From GCA-002772825 sp964560655 (lineage in GTDB: Bacteria; Patescibacteriota; Minisyncoccia; GCA-002772825), in assembly GCA_964560655.1 (NCBI GenBank), contig CAZLLR010000023.1, forward strand, positions 1-8,809: 8,809 bases of DNA. The letters run 5' to 3'. Of the stretch, positions 1 through 5,628 are shown piece by piece; within the stretch, counting starts at the first letter, position 1, and the number at the start of each line of letters is the position of its first letter. Position numbers and translations under genes: made by a program. The notes under the pieces are model-generated. The model did no database searches. It was given only the letters and a program-made list of their open reading frames with translations, and was not told the DNA's origin.

Positions 1-68
1 TCTTCGTTTTCTTCTACATTAGATGACCCAGTAAGTCTTTCAAAAAATGATTGTTTGTTTTTTCTCAT
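1..68 (-). CDS. N-terminal fragment, probable Hsp20-family small heat-shock protein (cut by window edge)
   Basis: A minus-strand reading frame starts with ATG at 68-66 and runs open to the window edge, giving 22 residues that begin MRKNKQSFFERLTGSS and then turn acidic (NVEENE). From memory of the family, Hsp20/alpha-crystallin proteins of Parcubacteria often begin with a short basic stretch, then SFFERLTGS, then an acidic linker before the alpha-crystallin domain. That domain would lie outside the window, so the assignment rests on the N-terminus only. The start is 31 nt beyond the prsW stop, in the same direction, so the gene could be the last member of the tsaD-valS-prsW transcription unit. 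There is no Shine-Dalgarno. A TAAAAT hexamer sits at 79-74, 5 nt before the ATG, without a matching -35. It could instead be an unrelated acidic small protein. Confidence 0.5.
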   Translation of the reverse strand, partial: MRKNKQSFFERLTGSSNVEENE

Positions 69-99
69 AATTTATTTTAGCGTTCTTTGTGCACAAGCC

Positions 100-837
100 T
101 TAATTGCCTTGCCCCAATTTTCGCTGTTTTATTTTTATTCTTTTAACTTTCTCAAAGGCAAGGATTATTATGATGGTAAAAACCCATAAGCCTATAAATA
201 CATTTAAATTGTTCTGATCCGCTGACTTTATTATATATAAGTTGAAAAGAGCATGCAATAAAGTGGCGAGGATAACTCCGATCCCTAAGTAAGTTATCTT
301 GATTGTTTTACTACGATAGTATGACAGGGCAATACTTATTCCCACGACGGCTGAAGTCACACTGTGGAGAAGATTTGCCCCTAAGAAACGCATATCACTA
401 GTTAGAAAGCCTATTGTTAGGCCACCGTCCTTAAATGAGCTTATAAGGAAGAATATGTTTTCCATGGCAGCAAAGCCTAAGCTTACTATTATAAGATACA
501 TCACAGCGTCTATCGGTTCGTCAAAATTCTTTGATTTGAGGGCAGGTCTTGCTGCAAAGTATTTTACAATTTCTTCTATAAAGGCAAGAGAGATTATAAA
601 GACTATCCCACTATTAACATTTATCAGGTTAGATTGTTTGCCAAAGAAGTGCAAAACAAACTCTAAGAGCAAGGCCACGAATACAACAAGCATTCCAAAG
701 ATAAATGTCTTGATTATAAGCCTCTTCGGTTCAGGGTGAGCCCTGTCTTCCTTAAGCCAAAACCAGAGCCAAATAAGTGCCGGGAGAAGCCCAGTAGCAA
801 ATGGGATGAGGACACTAAATGTTATTAGGCTGGCCAT
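100..837 (-). CDS. prsW: PrsW-family intramembrane metalloprotease
   Basis: This is a 245-aa polytopic membrane protein with about seven hydrophobic segments (roughly residues 5-29, 41-64, 75-97, 111-133, 150-173, 182-203, 212-229) and a basic C-terminal tail. It carries the PrsW signature elements in order: a charged N-terminal loop ending HPEP (34-37), the EExxK motif (E88, E89, K92), E126-N127 in GFAAMENIFF, H158, and HALFN (H195, N199). In PrsW these Glu and His residues are conserved and belong to the Abi/CAAX-protease-like fold. In Bacillus, PrsW cuts the anti-sigma factor RsiW in the membrane. No anti-sigma or sigma gene is visible here, so the substrate is unknown. The start codon overlaps the end of valS by 13 bp with no Shine-Dalgarno, which points to translational coupling. 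The family call is firm; the physiological role is inferred. Confidence 0.88.
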   Translation of the reverse strand: MASLITFSVLIPFATGLLPALIWLWFWLKEDRAHPEPKRLIIKTFIFGMLVVFVALLLEFVLHFFGKQSNLINVNSGIVFIISLAFIEEIVKYFAARPALKSKNFDEPIDAVMYLIIVSLGFAAMENIFFLISSFKDGGLTIGFLTSDMRFLGANLLHSVTSAVVGISIALSYYRSKTIKITYLGIGVILATLLHALFNLYIIKSADQNNLNVFIGLWVFTIIIILAFEKVKRIKIKQRKLGQGN

Positions 838-2900
838 TTTTCTATTATTAGAGGTTTTTTATTCTCCACTGGAAGTGTACTCCATATCTCTTCAGTAATA
901 AAAGGCATGAAAGGGTGAAGAATTTTAAGTATAGAAGATAGGGTGTAAGATAAGACTTGTTTTACCTCTTCGGTTTCTTTTGTCTTAGAATGCTCTATGT
1001 ATACATCCGCAAAGTCGTGCCAGATAAAGTCGTATAGAGTATGAAGAGCTTGTCCGAAGTTGAAGCTTTCAAGGTCGGTGTTGACCGATTGAGTAGTGGC
1101 CTTTAGTTTCTTTAAGAGTGAAGCCTCCTCTTTTTCTAAAGTAGCTTCATCTAATGTGAGCTCATCATAGAAATACTCTCCTGTCCTTGTCAGTACAAAC
1201 CGAGAAATGTTCCAAAGTTTGTTCGCGAATTTTTTTCCTGCTAGTAGATGAGATTCATCAAACTTCATATCTTGGTTTCCCATCATTTGGTATATAAGTC
1301 CAAAGCGTGTGGCATCAGCGCCATACTTTTCTATAAGGTCTATAGGGTTCACACCTGTACCGAGCGACTTGGACATCCGCCTACCGTCTTTTGCAAGCAC
1401 CGTAGGGTGGATTATTACATTTGTAAATGGCACTTCATTCATAAACTCAAGCCCGGAGAATATCATCCTTACTACCCATAAGTTTATAATATCTCTTGCG
1501 GTAGAGAGGACTTGGGTGGGGTAAAAGTCTTTTAAGTCTCCTCCTTCTTTATCAGGCCAACCGAGTGTGGCAAAGGGCCAAAGAGCTGAGGAGAACCAAG
1601 TATCAAGCACATCATCTATTCCTTCAAGCGGTATCTTGTGTCCCCACCATATCTGGCGAGAGATACACCAGTCGCGTATGTTATCGAGCCAATCTAGTGT
1701 CACTTTTTTCCACTTATCGTCATTGAACTTAACCTTTCCACTCTCTAGCGACTCTCTGGTCTTTTGGGCGAGCTCTTTCATCTTCAGGAACCATTGATTG
1801 CTTGGTTGAGGCTCTATAACAGAGTTGCACCTGTAGCACTTTGACACACGGTGAGTATGTTCTTCTGATTTTTCTAGTAAATTAAGTTCTTTAAGTTTTT
1901 CCAACACTTTCTCTCTTGCGTTTTTAACAGAGAGCCCTTCAAACTCTTCGCCAGCCTCTTTAGTCATCTTCCCGTATTGGTCTATTATCTTGAGCTTAGG
2001 CAGATTATGTCTCTCACCTATCTCCGAGTCGATGATACTGTGAGAGGGAGTCACTTTCACCGCCCCTGTCCCGAAATCTTTGTCTATGGCAATGTCAGCT
2101 ATTATAGGGATTTCTCTGTCAGCTATTGGCAATATAATTATTTTGCCAAGTAAACCTTTATACCTTTCATCTTTTGGGCTTACTGCTACTGCTGTGTCAC
2201 CGAGCATTGTTTCCGGTCTTGTAGTGGCGACAGATATAAATTTACCAGGAGTATCTTTCAGCGGATAATTGATATAATACAGATTACCTTCTTCTTCTTC
2301 ATATTCAAGTTCAAGGTCAGATAGAGAAGTCTGGCACCTCTTGCACCAGTTTATCACCCGCTCTCCTTGGTAGATAAGTCCTTTCTTATAATACTCTAAG
2401 AAGACTTTCTCAACGGCCTTTTGATAGTCTTCATCCATCGTGAAGCGAGTCCGAGACCAGTCGCATGAAGCACCGAGCTTCTTAAGTTGCCCAAGGATTT
2501 TGTCACCGTATTCTTCTTTCCATTCCCATACTCTCTTAAGGAAATCGTCTTTCCCTAGGTCATGTCTTGTGACACCCTCTTTCTTTAGCTTCTTCTCCAC
2601 TACATTTTGAGTAGCGATACCGGCATGATCTGTCCCTGGTAGCCAGAGAGTCTTATAGCCTTCCATCCTTTTCTTTCTTATGACGATATCTTGTATAGTA
2701 GAGTTTAGTGCATGTCCCATGTGAAGGACCCCTGTAACGTTAGGAGGGGGTAAGACTATAGTGAAAGTTTTTTCTTTGTTTGGGTTATCATCTCTCCCAA
2801 GGTCAGTTTCAGGCTTAAAAAAAGCTCCTTCTTCCCAGAGTTTATAAATCCTTCCCTCTGTCTCTTTAGGGTCATAAGGTTTTAGTAATTTCTCATCCAT
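825..2900 (-). CDS. valS: Valyl-tRNA synthetase (short form)
   Basis: This class I synthetase charges tRNA-Val. The HIGH motif is HMGH at 60-63 and KMSKS is RMSKS at 508-512. The CP1 editing domain is present, with TTRPETMLGDTAVAV at 226-240. Two CxxC pairs, C186/C189 (NWCKRC) and C355/C358 (KCYRC), could form a zinc site. QWF(L)KM (369-373), WWGH (418-421), DVLDTWFSSALWPF (430-443) and the anticodon-binding region to HPFMPFITEEIW (662-673) are all typical. At 691 aa it is well below the usual 850-950. The Cys-containing stretch usually found between WWGHKIP and DVLDTWFSS is reduced to a few residues, and the protein stops right after the anticodon-binding domain, so the C-terminal coiled-coil is absent. 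No frameshift is visible, so I read it as a natural compact enzyme. It lies between tsaD (36 nt gap) and prsW (overlap). Confidence 0.96.
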   Translation of the reverse strand: MDEKLLKPYDPKETEGRIYKLWEEGAFFKPETDLGRDDNPNKEKTFTIVLPPPNVTGVLHMGHALNSTIQDIVIRKKRMEGYKTLWLPGTDHAGIATQNVVEKKLKKEGVTRHDLGKDDFLKRVWEWKEEYGDKILGQLKKLGASCDWSRTRFTMDEDYQKAVEKVFLEYYKKGLIYQGERVINWCKRCQTSLSDLELEYEEEEGNLYYINYPLKDTPGKFISVATTRPETMLGDTAVAVSPKDERYKGLLGKIIILPIADREIPIIADIAIDKDFGTGAVKVTPSHSIIDSEIGERHNLPKLKIIDQYGKMTKEAGEEFEGLSVKNAREKVLEKLKELNLLEKSEEHTHRVSKCYRCNSVIEPQPSNQWFLKMKELAQKTRESLESGKVKFNDDKWKKVTLDWLDNIRDWCISRQIWWGHKIPLEGIDDVLDTWFSSALWPFATLGWPDKEGGDLKDFYPTQVLSTARDIINLWVVRMIFSGLEFMNEVPFTNVIIHPTVLAKDGRRMSKSLGTGVNPIDLIEKYGADATRFGLIYQMMGNQDMKFDESHLLAGKKFANKLWNISRFVLTRTGEYFYDELTLDEATLEKEEASLLKKLKATTQSVNTDLESFNFGQALHTLYDFIWHDFADVYIEHSKTKETEEVKQVLSYTLSSILKILHPFMPFITEEIWSTLPVENKKPLIIEKWPA

Positions 2901-2907
2901 TTAGTAA

Positions 2908-2935
2908 ATAATACCAGAAAAATGCCTTATTTCAA
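2908..2935 (-). promoter_or_regulatory. Candidate internal promoter for valS, leaderless
   Basis: On the minus strand, TTGAAA (2935-2930) is followed after 16 nt by TATTAT (2913-2908), preceded by TGG, an extended -10. The expected start site falls within a nucleotide or two of the valS ATG at 2900. No Shine-Dalgarno exists in the 36-nt gap. This gap between tsaD and valS seems to hold a promoter rather than a translation leader. It is a pattern match only. Confidence 0.45.
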
Positions 2936-2936
2936 G

Positions 2937-4196
2937 TTATTTGAGCTTGAGATTTCCCTCTGCTTTTAATCTAGCTATGCTTTTTATAGCGGGGTCTTTA
3001 GTCCCTAGTAGCCTTAGGTAAGAAGCCACGGCTATCATGGTGGCGTTATCAGTGGTGAATTTAGGCAGAGGAGACAGGAATGATGTTCCTGGAAGCCTTT
3101 CTTCCAGTGCTTTTGAGAGTTGCTTGTGAAGCTCTTTATTTGCCGCAACGCCGCCGCCTATTATTATGGTCTTGGCTTTGTGTTTTGCGCCCGCATTTAT
3201 AGTCTTTGACACAAGTACGTCTATGACAGCTTGCTGAAATTCACGGCAGATAGCGGCTACCATCGCTTCACTAAGAAAAGAGTTCTCTTTAGGGTGGACT
3301 CCGCCTTTGGTGGGAGTGGGCATCCTCTGGGAACTACTTTTCTTAGCTTCGCTTTGTTTATTCTCAGTCTCGCTTAATTTTTGGACTAGATACAGCACCG
3401 CAGTCTTAAGTCCGGAAAAAGAGAAATCAAAGTCGCCAGAGTTTATCATTGGTCGCGGTAACTTTATCTCCAACTTGGAGGCTAAGCCTCCAAGTGAAGC
3501 AAGTTTAGAGATTATCGGCCCACCTGGGTATTCGAGGCCTAGCATCCTTGCCACTTTATCAAAAGCTTCGCCTACAGCGTCATCTCTTGTCTGTCCTATT
3601 ATCTTATACTTCAACCAGTCTTTCATGAGAACAAGTTCAGTATGCCCACCAGAGACTAGTAAAGCTAAGGCAGGGAATTGTACTGACTTAACCTTTTTAT
3701 CTTTTGCACCTAGGAGCGAAGCGGCGATGTGTCCTTCCATGTGGTTTATCGGTATAAGGGGCTTTTTCCATGCGAACGACAATGCTTTGGAAAAATTTAC
3801 TCCCACCCATAAAGCTGGCTCCAAGCCAGGTCCATAGGTGACGGCGATAGCGTCCACTTTTGGAATTTTTACCTTAGAGATAAACTTTAAGAATTGTCTA
3901 GATAATTCCGGCTCTCTCTCTAGTATCTTTTCTATATCAGCATCTTTTACCAAGGACGGACCTTGGTAGAGTAGCCCCGCTTTTTTTAAAGATTTTTTAA
4001 GTATGGGTATTATATTTCTCTCGTGTTCGCGACGCGCTAGGTTGGGGACGACACCTCCCCACTTGGCATGGAGCTTAACTTGTGATGATACTACATTAGA
4101 AAGCACTTTTAACTGCATATTATCTGCAGATCCTTTTGCTTCGATGATACTTATCGCTGTTTCGTCACAACTTGTCTCTATCGCAAGTATTTTCAT
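2937..4196 (-). CDS. tsaD: tRNA N6-adenosine threonylcarbamoyltransferase TsaD
   Basis: TsaD transfers the threonylcarbamoyl group to A37 of ANN-decoding tRNAs (t6A), working with TsaB, TsaE and the TsaC/Sua5 product; none of those partners is in the window. It begins with ETSCDET (7-13) and has the metal-binding HMEGH (H152, H156), VSGGHTEL (182-189), the GEAFDK loop (209-214), DFSFSGLKT (257-265), GGGVAANKELH (347-357) and TTDNATMIA with metal ligand D383. At 419 aa it is about 80 longer than typical (near 340). Two insertions explain this: about residues 75-111, an acidic/basic helix-like stretch before KVDAIAVTYGPG, and about 275-307, a hydrophilic Ser/Lys/Pro stretch before the FLSEAMVAAICREFQQAV helix. 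The invariant motifs flank both and are intact, so activity is expected. There is no Shine-Dalgarno, and a -10-like TATACT lies 8 nt before the ATG. Confidence 0.96.
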   Translation of the reverse strand: MKILAIETSCDETAISIIEAKGSADNMQLKVLSNVVSSQVKLHAKWGGVVPNLARREHERNIIPILKKSLKKAGLLYQGPSLVKDADIEKILEREPELSRQFLKFISKVKIPKVDAIAVTYGPGLEPALWVGVNFSKALSFAWKKPLIPINHMEGHIAASLLGAKDKKVKSVQFPALALLVSGGHTELVLMKDWLKYKIIGQTRDDAVGEAFDKVARMLGLEYPGGPIISKLASLGGLASKLEIKLPRPMINSGDFDFSFSGLKTAVLYLVQKLSETENKQSEAKKSSSQRMPTPTKGGVHPKENSFLSEAMVAAICREFQQAVIDVLVSKTINAGAKHKAKTIIIGGGVAANKELHKQLSKALEERLPGTSFLSPLPKFTTDNATMIAVASYLRLLGTKDPAIKSIARLKAEGNLKLK

Positions 4197-4204
4197 ATGT
4201 TGAA

Positions 4205-4233
4205 AGTATAGTTTATAAACAAAAAGAGAGCAA
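4205..4233 (-). promoter_or_regulatory. Candidate tsaD operon promoter, leaderless
   Basis: On the minus strand, TTGCTC (4233-4228), a 17-nt spacer and TATACT (4210-4205) stand just before tsaD. The -10 ends 8 nt before the ATG at 4196, so the start site would fall at or almost at the initiation codon. The -35 matches only TTG; the -10 is better. It is divergent from the lipoprotein promoter about 45 bp away in the same intergenic region. Confidence 0.4.
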
Positions 4234-4274
4234 AAAAGAGTATTGTTGAAGGATAAAGAATATTTTAGAAAGTA

Positions 4275-4303
4275 TTGACGATTTTAGAAAATAAGTGTAT
4301 AGT
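4275..4303 (+). promoter_or_regulatory. Sigma70-type promoter of the lipoprotein gene
   Basis: TTGACG (4275-4280), a 17-nt spacer and TATAGT (4298-4303) are the best promoter match in the window. The start site should lie near 4310, leaving a leader of about 90 nt before the ATG at 4401. The intergenic region 4197-4400 therefore holds two divergent promoters and this leader. Confidence 0.7.
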
Positions 4304-4306
4304 TTC

Positions 4307-4400
4307 CTACTAAGAAGTAGCTCTTTGATATAAAGACTAATTATATATTAGCGGGATTTTTCCTGCCTTAAACCTTAAATATAGACTAAAGGAGAGAGTC
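4307..4400 (+). promoter_or_regulatory. Structured 5' leader of the lipoprotein mRNA with strong RBS
   Basis: The leader can form CTAC/GTAG (4307-4320), TCTTT/AAAGA (4322-4336) and a better hairpin GCGGGA-TTTT-TCCTGC at 4351-4366 (6 pairs, one G-U). The last runs straight into a tandem CCTTAAA repeat (4366-4372 and 4373-4379). The ribosome binding site AAAGGAG (4388-4394) lies 6 nt before the ATG and decides the start. No known riboswitch is recognised. The hairpin might only stabilise the mRNA or expose the RBS. Confidence 0.4.
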
Positions 4401-5474
4401 ATGAGGAAAATGTATCTGGCAGGAACCTTGCTTGTAGCAATGGTGGCCTTATTTTCTGGCTGCGCTGGACAAAAGTTAGTAACCTATGGGCCCATGGAGA
4501 CTGAGGCTATTGCCTCAAAAATGATCACGGCAGAAGTTAATCAAAGTAGTGCTTATACCCCTTGCCCGGTAGAAACTCCTGCCCCTTGGAAGAAAGGTGA
4601 TATTCACCTAGGAAGATACCCTGTTAATGCTGAAAAAGGATATAACCCTAGGATGGAATACCTTGCTACTGTCCCTCTTAAGGGACGAGTATTGGTGGAG
4701 CAAGGCAATGGAAAGTGGATAAAAGGGGCTATACCTAAAGGAACAGTCTTCGTGGTTGATATGAAGACTAAAGAAGTACTTCGTATCTGCCAATGTGCAA
4801 ATAGAGTTACTTCTCTAAGTGGTAAGGCTCTTTATGTGGACTTGCCACCTTCTATCTCTGTAAAGACACAGTTGGCAACAGAGGTGGCTTCACAAGAGGC
4901 TATCCTTCACGGGCGAGTAACTCCTTCTCCTTGGTTTGAGGGGCCGACATCAATTTGGTTTGTGTATCGGGAGGAAGGTAAGAAAGAGTCTTATGCGACA
5001 CCTCCACATCTACTTACCTCTGGGGGTGACTCAAGGGTAGAAGCTATGATCAATGGTTTGAAACCAAATACTCGGTACCATTATCGAGTGGTAGCAAAAA
5101 GCCCTCTTGATAAGATGTCAGGAGAAACATTCTGGTTTCTAAGCGATAAGAAGTGCTTAGGGTCAGGGGCGATCGCTTCGGGTTTAGGAGGTGGGCTTAC
5201 TACCTTCGGCTTAGTGAATATCGCTAATCCTGCAGGTTGGGTGGCCTTGCCTTTTGGTGTGGGCTTCAGTATATACTCTCTTGTAGAGGAGGATTCAGAC
5301 CCTACTTGTAAGGCTATTGCCGGTGTGATCGGTGGAGTTGGAGGTGCTGTCGGAGGTATGAGTTATAAGAATTCTCACAAGTCTTCTTCCAGCTCAAGTT
5401 CTTCTTCTGACGGTCAAGTCGGCGACATAGGCCCAGATCCTCCCAATGGTCCAGGCCCAGTCCCTATAAATTAG
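4401..5474 (+). CDS. Predicted lipoprotein with one FN3-like domain, unknown function
   Basis: Residues 1-20 form a lipoprotein signal peptide: basic MRKM, a hydrophobic core, then FSGC with the lipidated Cys at 21 (F in place of the usual L at -3). The mature 337 aa begin with a polar region; about residues 94-150 contain KGRVLVEQGNGKWIKGA followed by KGTVFVVD..TKEVLRICQCANRV, a compact beta-rich segment I cannot name. Residues about 160-250 match the repeat unit of the next gene (ATEVASQEAILHGRV..., TSIWFVY, INGLKPNTRYHYRVVAK), a diverged FN3-like domain. Residues 252-320 are Gly-rich and hydrophobic (GLGGGLTTFG, IAGVIGGVGGAVGG), possibly a second membrane contact. The end is a nine-Ser run (328-336) and a Pro/Gly tail. 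It is expressed from its own promoter with a strong RBS. An envelope role beside the surface protein is inferred; no enzymatic motif is seen. Confidence 0.8.
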   Translation: MRKMYLAGTLLVAMVALFSGCAGQKLVTYGPMETEAIASKMITAEVNQSSAYTPCPVETPAPWKKGDIHLGRYPVNAEKGYNPRMEYLATVPLKGRVLVEQGNGKWIKGAIPKGTVFVVDMKTKEVLRICQCANRVTSLSGKALYVDLPPSISVKTQLATEVASQEAILHGRVTPSPWFEGPTSIWFVYREEGKKESYATPPHLLTSGGDSRVEAMINGLKPNTRYHYRVVAKSPLDKMSGETFWFLSDKKCLGSGAIASGLGGGLTTFGLVNIANPAGWVALPFGVGFSIYSLVEEDSDPTCKAIAGVIGGVGGAVGGMSYKNSHKSSSSSSSSSDGQVGDIGPDPPNGPGPVPIN

Positions 5475-5485
5475 TCTTAAGAGAA

Positions 5486-5536
5486 AGTCTCTTCTTAGTG
5501 TGCGCGGATGTAATCCTAGTACACTAAGAAGAGACT
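5486..5536 (+). terminator. Large hairpin 1, probable terminator of the lipoprotein gene
   Basis: Arms 5486-5501 and 5521-5536 are a perfect 16-bp inverted repeat (AGTCTCTTCTTAGTGT on the left). Two more pairs follow inward, one of them G-U, and a further GGAT/ATCC stem closes on a GTA triloop (5506-5516). It starts 11 nt after the stop codon and is followed by the T-rich CAGTTTTAAGTTTT. The U-tract is broken by AA, so termination may be imperfect. Confidence 0.6.
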
Positions 5537-5587
5537 CAGTTTTAAGTTTTGAATCTGCCGTGGCGGATTGAAGATTTAAAACTGAGT
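5534..5587. repeat. Large hairpin 2, 26-nt-arm imperfect palindrome
   Basis: Arms 5534-5559 and 5562-5587 pair almost throughout. The outer 12 bp (ACTCAGTTTTAA with TTAAAACTGAGT) are perfect. The inner part (AATCTGCC-GT-GGCGGATT) has one T-G wobble, two further wobbles lie between, and one G-G mismatch is at 5551/5570. It shares three bases (ACT, 5534-5536) with hairpin 1. It could act as a second terminator, an mRNA stabiliser, or be a REP-like or mobile palindrome in front of the surface gene. Confidence 0.65.
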
Positions 5588-5611
5588 GAACAGATGAGTC
5601 GGATTTATAAA

Positions 5612-5617
5612 TATAAT
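5612..5617 (+). promoter_or_regulatory. Candidate -10 element of the surface-protein gene
   Basis: TATAAT matches the -10 consensus perfectly and ends 11 nt before the ATG at 5629. No good -35 is present; TGAACA at 5587-5592 with a 19-nt spacer is the nearest. No Shine-Dalgarno precedes the ATG, so the transcript would be leaderless or have a leader of a few nt. The region is A+T-rich, so a chance match is possible. Confidence 0.4.
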
Positions 5618-5628
5618 CAAATATAAAT

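Noticed and set aside
825..2900. valS as a broken or frameshifted gene
   Set aside because: All catalytic, editing and anticodon-binding motifs are in one frame and in order; the shortness comes from clean absences, not from a stop or shift.
3307..3837. 176-aa open frame on + strand, antisense to tsaD
   Set aside because: It lies wholly inside the conserved tsaD coding frame, has no convincing RBS and no recognisable domain; it is a shadow of tsaD codon use.
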